A stretch of DNA of 64,000 nt from Schistocephalus solidus (Eukaryota > Platyhelminthes > Cestoda > Diphyllobothriidea > Diphyllobothriidae). The stretch is from the NCBI GenBank assembly GCA_017591395.1, contig WEDG01002043.1, positions 215,146 to 279,145 on the forward strand. The letters are read 5' to 3'. The notes under the pieces were generated by a model. It was not told the origin of the DNA, ran no database searches, and saw only the letters and a program-made list of their open reading frames with translations. This document shows positions 10,156 to 21,256 of this stretch, piece by piece (within the stretch, counting starts at the first letter, position 1; the number at the start of each line of letters is the position of its first letter). The translations under genes and the position numbers were made by a program.

Positions 10156-10794
10156 TTTGTGTTAATTGACTGACTGGCGGACTGAGAGTCAGGCTGCAAA
10201 GGCTCCTTCTTAGTGTGGCCTAATGGCACTCCCACTCAGTGGGATCCGAGCCAGGTGTGGTAGTATGCCCGGGCTGGCTCCGACTGCGCCAGCCACCTGC
10301 AACCTCTCCCAGCTCCAGTCTTCTTGCCTGTGAGATAGACTGTGCTCAGGTGGGGGCGGAAAAAAGTGTGTGGTAACGTTAAGCACCGCGATTGGAAGGT
10401 TGCCAACTGACAATTACAATCAGACATCGCAGTTAATCCAATGTGTGTTGTGTGGAGTGACTGACTGGTTGTCTGAGAGTCAGGCTGCGATGGCTCCTTC
10501 TTAACGTGACCTCTGGCTATCTCACTCGTGTAAGAAGTAAGCCGTTTAACCCCCTGTTGTGTGAAATCCCGGTTCTCGTGTTTGCGGGGGCCAGGTCATG
10601 TACGTAGTATACGTAGACGAGGTCACCAGCAGCGGCGCCCACTTCCACATCAGACGACTAACCGGCTCAGACAGCTGTTTAACTGTGGGGGTGGAAGAGA
10701 GAGTGAGGTCGACAGCTCAGCGCATGTTGCTCACTAACAAAAGTCTGACGCACTTGAAACTGATGCTACCGCAATCTCATCTCCCCCCAACTTA
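10156..10794 (+). repeat. repeat R (RTE 3' untranslated region), plus copies
   Basis: Two partial copies of a dispersed repeat, called R here. Hallmarks on plus are GACTGACTGGCGGACTGAGA, GTCAGGCTGCA, GGCTCCTTCTTA and CCAGCCACCTGC, then TCTTCTTG. A separate module near 10600-10740 contains GACGAGGTCACCAGCAGC and AGCTCAGCGCATGTT. In two zinc-finger 3' ends of the RTE family (11480 going down on minus, 14480 going up on plus) R follows directly in the same orientation, so it is best read as the element's 3' untranslated region. Here it abuts a truncated polymerase, so it must have arrived by insertion or rearrangement. Confidence 0.75.
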
Positions 10795-11430
10795 GTCCGG
10801 TGTCAAGACAGAGTCAAGAAGACCAGATATTGGAGAGGATGCAGGCGGCTGGTGTGGCCCGGAGCAGCACTTGGGTGTACCACCATACCTGACTCGGATC
10901 CCAAGGAGTGGGAGTGCCATTATGGTTACATTAAGAAGGAGCCGTTGCAGCCTGACTCTCAGTCCACCAGTCAGCCACTCCACACAAAACACACATTGAG
11001 CTGACCACGCGGTCCGAGTTATCCCGTTTGTTGTCAACCTTCCAAGCCATGGCTTTTAGCACAGCGTGACAGTTTCAAGCGCGTCTGGTGTTTTTAGTGA
11101 GGAAAATGCGCTGAGTAGTTGACCTTACTCTTTCCCCCAAACCCATAATCAGACTACTGTCCGAGCCGGTCAGTTGCCTGATGTGGGAGTGGACGCATTG
11201 GCTGACGGATCGGCGAAAACATATTCACGTGCCACAGCACGTCCTGGACCCCATACCACACACATTAAGGTTAACCTACTCAGGAGATATGCAAGAGCCA
11301 TCGACACCTGACTCCCAGTCCACTGGTCAGCCATTTGAAAAAAACACCTCATACACTGAGCCGACGGCGTGGTCTGGTGAAAGCGTCATATTGGCAGTCT
11401 TCCAAACCATGGTTTCTAGGAGACCCTGAT
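10795..11430 (-). repeat. repeat R, minus copy following the RTE 3' end
   Basis: The reverse complement of the R hallmarks is plain: TCTTGACTCTGTC at about 10815, then the GGATCC neighbourhood, TAAGAAGGAGCC and TGACTCTCAGTCCACCAGTC. The part at about 11230-11430 links in the same orientation to the zinc-finger 3' end at 11480. Together with the plus copies at 10156-10794 it makes a large imperfect inverted repeat centred near 10795. Confidence 0.75.
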
Positions 11431-11479
11431 GATAAGTGTGTTGTCTATGTATTAGTGTATATGGTGTGCGCTGATGTGG

Positions 11480-12398
11480 CTTAGCCTCCGGTGGTGTACC
11501 GCGGGTTGAAGTGGAGGCCCATGTGTTCTAAAAGGCGTATTTGGTGTGTTAATGTGCGGTAGCACTGAGGGTAGTGGAGGTGGGCGCGTCGACTTTATGT
11601 CGGAGCCCTATGCACTGGTTCACTTCCCTCCGTCTGTTAGATTCCCAGGTGACTGATCAAGCCGATACGTGAGTTGAATCTGTGGGGGGCAGTGTGTGCA
11701 GGAAAGATCGGAAGAGGCTGGGGGATGTCATTCATGGAAGTGGGGGTGGCAGTGGCGGTAAGAATAGCAGGAGCGGAGAGTGTGCATGATGTATCGGTGT
11801 TATTGGCATTGTGGTCAATCCCGCTGTCATGAACGCGCATGTGACCGAAAAGGCCCATGCGACGAGTGAATGCACGAGGACAGTGAGAGCAGTGGAGGCG
11901 GCGATCTCTGTTGTGTGTTGGAGCTCCAGGCACTTGTTCACGAGTCTCTGTACGATGGATTCGCAAATGACCAACCAGGCCGATGCGTGAGGTAAATGTG
12001 CGGTCGCAATGAGGACATTTTAGGAGAGAGTCCCCATTGCTGATGGTGGTGGTGGAAGTAAAGGCGAAGGTGGTGGAGGTTGCGTTGGTGTGGGTAACAG
12101 ACGACGATTAGATAAATGTGGTATCTATGATGGTGGAAGAAATGAAATTGATGCCAGGAGTGATGGTGGGCAAGTCAGTAGGAGGGTTGGCAGAATTTGA
12201 CTTAGAAATTTGAATTTTCGGATAGTGGGTGCATTGCTTCCGATGATGTCCCACCAGGCCGATTCGCGCGTGGAAGATGCGTTGACAGCACGGGCATGTT
12301 GGCAGGGCCTGGGTGTTGGTCAGGGGCACTTGTGACCTTCGTGCCGCTATTTTGGCCTTGGCGGTGGCGATCCTAGTTGGCCTCATAGATTGCTGCAC
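11480..12398 (-). pseudogene. C2H2/C2HC zinc-finger tail of RTE-like LINE
   Basis: Read on minus, one nearly continuous frame carries five finger-like units. The first is C2HC type (C-P-C-C...G-H-H-R-K-Q-C, about 12300). The second, K-C-P-H-C-D-R-T-F...H-L-R-I-H, is near 12000, and the third, H-C-S-H-C...H-M-R-V-H, near 11870. The fourth, near 11680, has lost its cysteines. The fifth, near 11560, is decayed. Linkers are rich in Thr, Ser and Pro. A single stop (12108-12110) interrupts the frame between fingers 1 and 2, and another follows finger 4 at about 11637. Position after the polymerase makes these a C-terminal extension of the LINE protein, presumably for nucleic acid binding. Confidence 0.8.
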
Positions 12399-12936
12399 AA
12401 TTCTTCACTGATCTTCTTCATGCCGGTCTATCCTGGGCGAGGTTCTCCCAGGTCACCGAGTTGATTTGCGGTTGCTTCATTGATTTCTTCAAATTGTCCT
12501 TGTTGTGTTTTTGGACCTACGTGTAGGCAAGCACCCATAGCGACATCCAAGTAGAAATGTCGTATGGGTAGTTGCTCGTCGTCCATTCTTACCGGGTGGC
12601 CGCTCAATCGCAGTTTCACTTGCCTCAGCATGGCGTGTATGCTGAGGAAATTGGGTCTGCTCCAGGACTTTCATGTCCGGGATCCTGTCTTGCCATCTCA
12701 GCTTCAGAATTCTGCGGAGGCAGCTGAGATGAAAGTGATTCAGCTTCCTTGTTTGGTTGAAGTAGACGGTCCAGGTCTCCGCTCCATAAAGGAGTGTTGT
12801 CAAAACGATGGCTTGTACATGTTCAGTTTGGTATTCAGGTGAATACCGTGGTGATTCCACACAGAGGCCTTCTGTCGATCAAAGGCCGTACTAGCTTTGG
12901 AGATCCGTTGAGCAACCTCATCATCGATTCTCGGGT
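12399..12936 (-). pseudogene. C-terminal polymerase region of RTE-like LINE (copy 2)
   Basis: On minus, just below 12936, the sequence enters the R-N-T-R-I-D-D-E-V-A segment also present at the end of copy 1 (about 10107-10155). It passes through [11 protein letters not shown], the conserved C-terminal block of this family, then H-L-S-C-L-R-R-I-L and W-Q-D-R-I-P-D. One or more frameshifts fall near 12600. It leads without a gap into the zinc-finger tail. Its start overlaps the end of copy 1 by about 48 bp with four differences. Confidence 0.85.
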
Positions 12937-13919
12937 TGTGATATAAATATATAGGTTAAATCACATTAAGCTTAGTCCTAAGGAATATGTTATTGTATTT
13001 GCTTCTTAAGTGATTGCAGTAAAATTCTTTTCTTTAATTTAAAATGCGAGATTATTTCGACGTGGCTCATGCTGTATCATCGCGAGAGGACTTCGTTTCG
13101 CATTGAGCTGAGCTCGGCCAGTCAGCTCACGATTCCGCTGTCAAGGCATATTGGCATGGCATGGTTGTTGCTATTCCGTATCTGAAATGTTCGGTCATGC
13201 GTTTGGCAATGTCTCTTATGGTGTTAGCCTAAATTGGACCTAGGCGTGGCGAAGCCTTTGGCAGGCTTCTTTATTTTTATATTTGGTTGGATGCCATTAG
13301 CATTCAGCTGCCTGCTTTGCTGTGCAGTCATGCGTTCGATCAGTATGGGTAAGGCTCGCGTATCGGTGATTATGTCAGGTTTTGTAACACGAGCCTTTCA
13401 GTTGCTGCAGCTGCCACTTGGCTGCCTGCTGCTATGTCCGGCCATGTTTTGACCTCGATTAGGTACGGTGTGGGTGTTAGAGGTAGGAACAGCGTCTTTG
13501 TATGTTTTCGGATCCGGAAGAAGGCTGTTAGTGGAGGCAGTTTCCTTGCAGTGGTTACGCTTTGAACCGTTTGTGGAATTCTGTTAATCGATTCCCCTCT
13601 CTTTCCTCCTCTCTTCCCCCCACAATTTTAGGCTCATTAACCGGTTAACAGCTGATTTATCCTACACCTGGGTGCTTTGTACAGCGACATTGCATGTTTA
13701 TGTAAACTCTGGAGTCGTCTTTGTACTGCCTTGTACTATGTGCAGGCAGTTGTTCGTCTCTCTTGATAAGTGCGCCTTATTTCTTGGGATTTGACTTCCG
13801 GGTTATTTTGAGTATTTGAATTAGGACTGGCTGTTTGTTTCCAAAGTGCCCGCCTTGTCACCACACCTTCCGCGTGTGAATCGGCCTTATCGGACATCTT
13901 CGGACGCAATGCACTAACA
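12937..13919. other. no recognised gene
   Basis: Sequence between the minus-strand RTE part and the next zinc-finger fragment. I see no motif. The frame at 13234-13452 is hydrophobic but unlike anything I know. A pyrimidine-rich run lies near 13590-13625. Confidence 0.45.
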
Positions 13920-14479
13920 GTCCGACAATTCAAAATTATACGTCAACTTCTGCCAACCCTCGTTCGAACTCCCACACTTTCACCCCTGGCATCAATTCCA
14001 TTAGTTAAACCATCATCGAAATCAAATAACAATGCTTGGCAACGTGGTACTCTCACCACCATCTTCACCACCAACACCAAAACCGACATCAGCGATAGGG
14101 ACTCTCTCCTAAACTGGACCTTTTCAGTCACATGCGCATCCATGACAGTCGAATTCCCCGCAATGTTGACAACACCAATACCCGAGACACACCCTCATTT
14201 CCAGCCATTCTTACCGCCACCACCACCCCCATTACCATGAATGCCTACCCCATTTTTGGGTCTTCCAATTTTTCCTGCCCAACCTGCGCCCGCGAATTCA
14301 ACTCACGCATCGGCTTGATCAGTCACCTGCGAATCCATCGCATGGAGGCCATCGAACCAGCACCTGGGCCTCTGACATGCAGTCGACGTGCCCACCTGAA
14401 CTGCACTTACTGCTCCCTTACATTCACACACTGCATGGGCCTATTCGGACACATGCGCATTCACAATAATCTGATGTAA
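13920..14479 (+). pseudogene. zinc-finger 3' end of RTE-like LINE (copy 3), with an internal finger deletion
   Basis: On plus, the D-S-L-L-N segment that normally leads into finger 2 (about 14098) runs straight into H-M-R-I-H-D-S, the end of finger 3 (about 14125), so finger 2 and most of finger 3 are missing. Two fuller fingers follow: C-P-T-C-A-R-E-F...H-L-R-I-H at about 14278-14340 and C-T-Y-C...H-M-R-I-H at about 14405-14463. The frame ends in TAA at 14477-14479, followed by repeat R in the same orientation. The polymerase part is absent, so this is a strongly 5'-truncated copy. Confidence 0.8.
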
Positions 14480-15900
14480 ACAACCGGAGGCTGATCTAAA
14501 CCAATACATCGATAACACCCTCATAATCACCATGTTTATGAGTATATCACGGTTTCCTAGAAACCGTGGCTGGGAAGGCTGCCATGCTGACGCTTACACC
14601 AGACCATGCCGTCGGCCCAGTTTATGCGCTGTGTGTGTCGAGTGGCTGAACAGTGTACTTGGCGTCAGACAGCGATGGCTGCTCCATATCCCTTGAGTTA
14701 GTGAATCCTGATGTTTGCGTTATGGGGGCCAGGTCGTGCTGCGGCACGCAAATACGGGTACACCAAACTGTCAGCCAATGCAAATCAGACAACTAACTGG
14801 CTCGGATGGTGGTCTGATTGTGGGGTTAGGAGAGAGATGGAGGTCAAGAGCTCAGGGCATTTACCACTATAAACAACTGAGGCGCTCGAATCTATCACGG
14901 TGTGCTAAAAGCCGATGCTTTACAGGTTGCCAACTAACAGGATAACTCGGAGCGCGTGGTCAGCCCAATGTGTGAATTTTTTAGAGTGACTGACTGGCAA
15001 ACGGAGATTCAGGAATCAATAACTCCTGTTTAATGTGGCCTTTTTGGCACTCAAAATCCGTGGGATCCATGGTGGGTGTTGTGGTAAGCTGAATGACGGC
15101 TCTGGCGGCGCAAGCCACATGTGCCCACTTCTATCTCCAGTCTTCTTGACTGTGTCATGAGACCGAGCTCAGGTATGGAATTCCGGTTACGTTAAGTGCC
15201 GTGTTTTGGAAGTTTGCAAACTGACAATTACACTCAGACCTCGCAGTTAGTCAAATGTACATTGCTAGAGTGGCTGACTGGGGGTCTTTGAGTCAGGCTG
15301 CGATGGCTCCTTCTCAACGTAACCTATGGCTTTCCCGCTGCAGTGAGATTAAAGCCGTAAAACCCTTTTTTTGTGTTTAATCCTAGTGCTCGTATTTGGT
15401 AGCCCAGATCATGTACGAAGCACAGGTAGACGAGGTCACCAGCAGCTTGGTCCACTTCCGCATCAGACAACAGACCAGCTTGGACAGTGGTTTGACTGTC
15501 GGGGTGGGGGAGAGAGTAAGGTCGACAGCTCAGCGCATGTTCCAAACTATAAACAATCTGCTGCGCTTGAAACTATCAGGGTCCGCTTAAAGCCGTGGCT
15601 TCGAAGGTTGCCAAATGATGGGAAAACTCAGACCACGTGGTCAGCCTAATGTGTGTTTTGTGTGTAGTGCCTGACTGGCGGACAGAGAGTCAGGCTGCAA
15701 CGGCTCCTTCTTACTGAGGCCTTATGGCAATGCCACTCCGTGGGATCCGAACAAGGTGTGGTGGCACGCCCAGGGTGGCTCCGTCCACCAGCCACCGACG
15801 TTCTCTCTCGCCTCCGGTCTTCTTGACTCTATCATTACACTGGGCTCAGGTGGAGGAGGATGAGAGAGTGTGGTAGCTGCAGCTCAAAGCTACTGTCACT
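14480..15900 (+). repeat. RTE 3' untranslated region with repeat R iterated about three times
   Basis: Directly after the zinc-finger stop, the sequence CACGGTTTCCTAGAAACCG and what follows match, in the same order, the region below 11480 on minus. The R hallmarks then recur: the GACTGACTGGC-type module at about 14985, 15270 and 15670, and the GACGAGGTCACC module at about 15430. The copies differ from each other at many sites, so the 3' end either expanded by tandem duplication or received several truncated insertions. Confidence 0.7.
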
Positions 15901-18900
15901 GGAAACTAATTCACGCACAAGATACCGTCCCTTCACCCCCTTCCGTATAGCATGCGGTGAATATCGTCGAAATATAAAGGTTTACTTTCAGGGCGGCTCG
16001 CAAAGCTAAGTTTATTATTTATCTAGGGATACTTTTTTAAATATTGCTTAGTTTTAGAAAAACGGTAAGTTTTATTTCTTGTTCCTGGTAAGGGTTATTT
16101 AATGTTTCAGTTAAATTGACTTTTTGGCAAGTTTCATGTTAAGGGTAAAGGTTCGTAGAGTTGTTATGTATTCGTTGTACGGAACGAAGCATTTTCTCAG
16201 CTCAAGGATAACGGTTAGGCGTGCTTACCGGTCTTCCTTTTCTTTCCTCAATCATTCAACCAGCAGACAATCACACAAACCGTCCTTCTTGTCAGCATGC
16301 GTTATTAAAGTTTGTATACTATTATTTCATTCTCTGCCACTGAATTTTGTGTTCCCTTCATTAGTATTTCCTCAGTTGCTTTTAATTTCAGTACTTATAA
16401 CATTCACTCTTCTCTTCTTCAAAATTTCCGTTATCGTACTGCTCTTGAATCCTCCAAATTTAGCAAACAGATGCCTCGTTCTGCTTACTTCTTCATTTTG
16501 CTTTTACCTGCTTTCTTTCAAACTTCTCATTTATGCTTTCTGCTTCCACATTATTTTCTTAATCAGAAATTATGCCTGGTGTGTTTACTTTTATCATTAA
16601 AATATTTATTCCGTTACCTTTTCCTTCTACTGCGTATCTGTTAACAATGATAATTCTGGTTCTTTTACACATAGACAGTGCCAAGGCTTCCATTTTTACT
16701 TTTTACTTTCTGAGGCTTATACTTTCATTTCAATTTACTCTGCTTATTAGCAGGTTTCATTGTCTTCCCTTGTTTATATTTTTAAAACTACATAATACCT
16801 TGTTTAAAGTTAATTACCCTTTCACTACCAATATCTACCCCCGCACATAGTTGGTTTGTCTACCAAATGCAGCTTTAACGTAGGTCAGGCCCTGTCTTTT
16901 TACTCACCAATGTCCTTCAGTGCATTTTGTGGTCGATACACATCGGTTTATATAAAGTATCTCACTAATAAAGGATAGCGGGATGTAGAATAAACTCTAG
17001 CAATTGCATTTATATGGTTGCGTTATAAAGTAAGGTTGTCCCTTTCATTGTCTTCAATGTCTTCGAAAGTCATCAGCATTCACCGTGTCCTTTTGCGATT
17101 CTCCTTCACTTCCTTTCGCAGAATTCCTTTCCATGGCATTTTCGATTGCACACAAAGGATAGGCTTTTGCTATGTGGCACAGAATAGCTTCCCAGACCTG
17201 ACTTAACTTGTCACAAGTCAGTTCTTTCCTAATTTTTTACCACAAATGGTATTGCAATCCATCCAGGTGGACATATGAAAGCCTTCTCGATACTGGACCC
17301 ATGTCGGAGAGTAAACTTTCAAGGCTGCACTAGTAGCCTTCTTTGACATTAGTGTGCATACGCTTTCGAGGACTCACAAAATGTTTACTGTGGTTAACTG
17401 TGACATGTCGGTTGCCCTCCTATGTAAGCCAGCAGAAGCTTTTCTATTCGTCCATTGCTATAAAAACTTTGCTAGGCATCAAAAGTTTCATCCCTGACTT
17501 GATCGCTGGTCAGCTACGGTTATTTACTTGTTCGAAGAGAAACTTCTCAAAAGAGGTGTAATACATTCCTAATACCTGCATATAGTATTCTTGCGCCTTG
17601 CTTTCATTGCCACATTATCTTCTGCTTCAAAACCGTCGCCGCCTATTTTGCTTGCAGTGCTCAGCAGTGCATTTTTGAGAAATTCTTGCAAATATTTTAA
17701 CGCTGCATTTCTGTGTCAATGCAGCGCAAGGCTTGGCTCGTACACCTTCGACGTTCCGATATGCAATTCTCATTATCTTAACCAGCAGTAATCTACTTCC
17801 CTCGCGTATGGCATCAGTTCTTATGGTCTTCTTCCACCCGAGGCAAATGCGCTTAAAATAAAAGGCCATCAGTATGCTATGTCGAGGCCTGCTGCGTCCT
17901 CTCCTCCATTGCATAAGTACTGCAGTTGTTCGAAGCATTTTTACCGGGTATGAATTTAAATCAGGCGTATACAGCAGGATTTAGTACTACCAACACATTT
18001 CGTGACGGCTTATCAACTGCAACACATATTTGCTTAAAACAGGTAAGGTATGAAAGAGGGCAGTAGTTTTAATTTACAGAAATGCAATAAATATCATGAA
18101 GGACAGTAGGCAATGTTAATAATAATTAGGATAACACGTCAGCTTTAAACTTTAGAGGAAAAAAATGAAACATCTGGAGTTGAAAATCACAAGGAAAATT
18201 GTGGATTGACCACGTTGTCTAGATGCTTGATACCAATGCATCCGGCTTTATATGCCGGTTTTAAATTCACTGCAGTTGTGTTGCTTTAAGTCCATTCTCC
18301 TGTAGGTACTACAAATTCCTGTTGAAGTGAATTCCTTTCCATACCATTTTCACACCCGGTTTCTGCGCTTTCGGGAGTTTTGCTTCAAAAGCCCCTTCGC
18401 TGGCTTCCAATTCCATAACTTAGATTTCGGCTCAACCCTCTGTCGGCAACTATTGTTTTTCAGTCAGGTTGGTTTATTTTTTCTCCAATAAGTGGAGCCC
18501 GGTCAAGAAAACTTTCTCATTGGCAAACTTGTCTGCCTGTTTCATCTTTGGTGGGTTCTTTTCACCTCACTAAAATGTATCCTTATGTATAATTTTTGAA
18601 CTTGTTTTAGCTTTCAGTTTTTATTTACTTATTTTTTCCTTTCTTAAGCCCCACCCATAAAACAACTTTTACCACGGTTCCGTTAACAGAAGCAGTAGTT
18701 TTTTTGCATTTTTCTCGGGACCCGGCTAATGTGTTCCAATCTTTTTGAACGAGACAGTAAAATTCACATTCTTAGAATATTTTGACAATCGATCGCCCAT
18801 GGGTGTTTCGTTTGTGAACAGTTGCATTTTTGCTAGTCCAAGTCAAACACAATTTATACAAGATATAACTGATTTCTACTAAAATCTTTCTGTTTCCCTG

Positions 18901-20689
18901 TAAAATATTTTAAATAGCGTTTATTCAAAGATGGTGTTTAATGCGATCAATTATTTTGCTTTAAATTCTTTACACTGCTTGTGAAACATGTCAGGCATTT
19001 AATTTTTGCGTGCCGATTTGTGAGATTGAATTTTCTGACTGGTATTTACTCTGATTTCGACAATGGCCATTTTTACGAAATACACCCATAACACCCCAAA
19101 ACAAATATCGTTGGTTTTCATTTAGCTTCAGCAGTTACGTGAAGCCAGAACCGTTTGAAAGAAACATGTATGCCAGCTCTGGTAATACGAATTGATGATG
19201 TCTATTAATCCAGATAATGCATTGTTTTCCATTGTAGACTGGCTGTCCAAAAAGCGAGCCGAATACGAACGTTCAGCATTTTTAAACTTACCTACCAATT
19301 AACGCTTTTGATCGCTTATTTTCGGCAGGATTTTGCCACTGAACCTAGCTGATGATCATCCTGACTAATAAATCGATGGTTGCGATAGAAAACCGTCAAA
19401 ATACTCCAACAATTCTACCCATAAATTAATAAATTTGCAAAAAGTCACATAAAACGATTAAAAAAACGACTTTCCAAAAACACATTCCAACATAGCTAAG
19501 AAAAAAAGGGAGTCAACAGGATAAAAAGCACCATCCTTCGACATCTTGTTGACACCGAGCATATTTTTGGACCACAACGAAACTTTCTCTGTAATTAATT
19601 AGGTCCTATAAGACGACCCAAAGCCACAAGGTCAACGTCTACTAGCAGCAGCAGAAGCGACCGCCATAAGGGTCAGGAAGCCGGTCGTGTTAACACAAAA
19701 GAACCTCGTACAAGCTCCACTTAAATGCATGCATTTCCCCACGCCAGCACTGTTCTATTCTTTCCCGTAGAACGGCTCTACCAAACACTTATTGCGGCCT
19801 ATCACACTGTTTCTTATCATCCTTATCCTATGCACACCTCTCACATAACCCAAACAATCAGACTTACATTATCGATTTCATGTTTTTAAATTTCTACTGC
19901 GATCGAACGTTTCCCTGTTACTGTTCTGGCCTAAAGAGACGTTATCGAAAGCAACACGTTTGCCATGCAAGTCTTTTTTTTGAATAAATAAACTCACGAG
20001 GCCAAATGCGATGGACAACCTGTGGAACACACAAAGTAACACGAAGAAATACGTGTTTAATGTGGTGTATCATTCAAAACAAATCTGAACTGAACGGTCG
20101 CCGCGCGGTTTGAATTTTCGAGCAACAAGAAGACCGAATTTAATCGAGTCTTTGCACTGAAACAAACAGTCCACATACATTAAATGGTTCAAATTATTGA
20201 ATTAATTAATTGAATCTTCCACGCAGTTGCCTTCGATACCCTCAAAGTTTGACCAGGAGAGTTCTCCAAATCGAGCACTGTCGGAAGAATAAATTTTTTC
20301 ATTGTGTCTACATTCTGCAAACCGCTGTCTTCAGCCATAAAGTGAATTAAAAAACGCTTTTCGTCAACAATCCTTCGCTTTAGATCCATCGAGATCCTTA
20401 TCGTCCGACCAGAAAAATTTTCTGCAAAACGGTTATTATTTTGCAAAAGATTCCTGCGGAAATCTCGACTTGAGCTACGCAGCCTACTTGCTCAAAATAC
20501 AGGATCAAACTGGTCATCGAACTAGCGAGAGTGTCATTTATAAAAGGTGGAGTCGATCATTTCTATACTGCTCAATGTTCTACTTTTCAGTTTATCCTAA
20601 ATATGCTTACCTGAAAACGTTCATGAGTCCTTTCCTCTTCACAATATTTCGACAACCTTAACATTAGCATAACCATTGTCTACAATTGT
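15901..20689. other. no recognised gene or repeat
   Basis: A long AT-rich stretch. Frames such as 16124-16600 and 16312-16644 are Ser/Phe/Leu-rich because the strand is pyrimidine-rich, and I do not read them as genes. The minus frame 20189-20446 (85 codons) has no motif I know. Nothing here resembles the elements seen elsewhere strongly enough to name. Confidence 0.45.
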
Positions 20690-20842
20690 GCCTCATTACC
20701 TTGCAGTTTGTCGTTTTTCGTAAATTCACGGCATGACGGATATGTGCACTGTTACCCAAAGTATCATGTCAGGGCATGGCTTCGATCTTCAGACCCCCGA
20801 CAACTCAGCCGCGCGCGCTAACCACTCGGCCACCGCATCACG
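20690..20842 (-). mobile_element. tRNA-derived SINE-like element, second type
   Basis: On minus, GGTGGCCGAGTGGTTAGCGC (from about 20835) matches the A-box region of a type II (Leu/Ser) tRNA. AGATCGAAGCC about 40 nt further resembles a B box. The stretch in between does not fold as a full tRNA, and about 80 nt of unrelated body follow. This is the usual build of a tRNA-derived SINE. It differs in head sequence from the array family and has no hammerhead core. A decayed tRNA gene is the alternative. Confidence 0.6.
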
Positions 20843-21256
20843 ACGACGAGCGATATCGCAAACTTTAATCGATTGTATGGGCATACCACAAGCCTACAGA
20901 ATTTGTAGTTGATGCCAGGGGTTAGCCGGCAAGATCAATTATCTGGAGGAAGAGATTGAGAAGATGAAAATCATGTAGCGGTCTAGGTAAGGCACAGTCG
21001 ACGATAATAATGAAGCTATTGGATGGATAACTAGAAGTAGGACAAAAGAACATCATGTAAAAGGTACGCGAGCAACACTTTCCGTAGCTGTTACGGCAGC
21101 CACAGAACAAACAGTGCAAATGCAAGACGAAAACAACCAGCGAGATAACTTGAAAAACAAGAAAAAAATAAATCTGTCAGTAAAATGGCCGAGAGTAAAT
21201 GACCAAGGCTTCCGAGACATATCTCCGCAAAACCCGAACGAGAAACGACGACGAGC

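Noticed and set aside
11637..12398. Host zinc-finger transcription factor gene
   Set aside because: The fingers directly follow LINE polymerase sequence in the same orientation, and matching tails occur at other LINE 3' ends in the window, so they belong to the transposon.
16124..16850. Overlapping hydrophobic ORFs as a membrane protein gene
   Set aside because: The strand is pyrimidine-rich, so three overlapping frames all look Ser/Phe/Leu-rich. No start context, domain or relative supports a gene. A faint likeness to the 5' part of LINE-A was too weak to claim.
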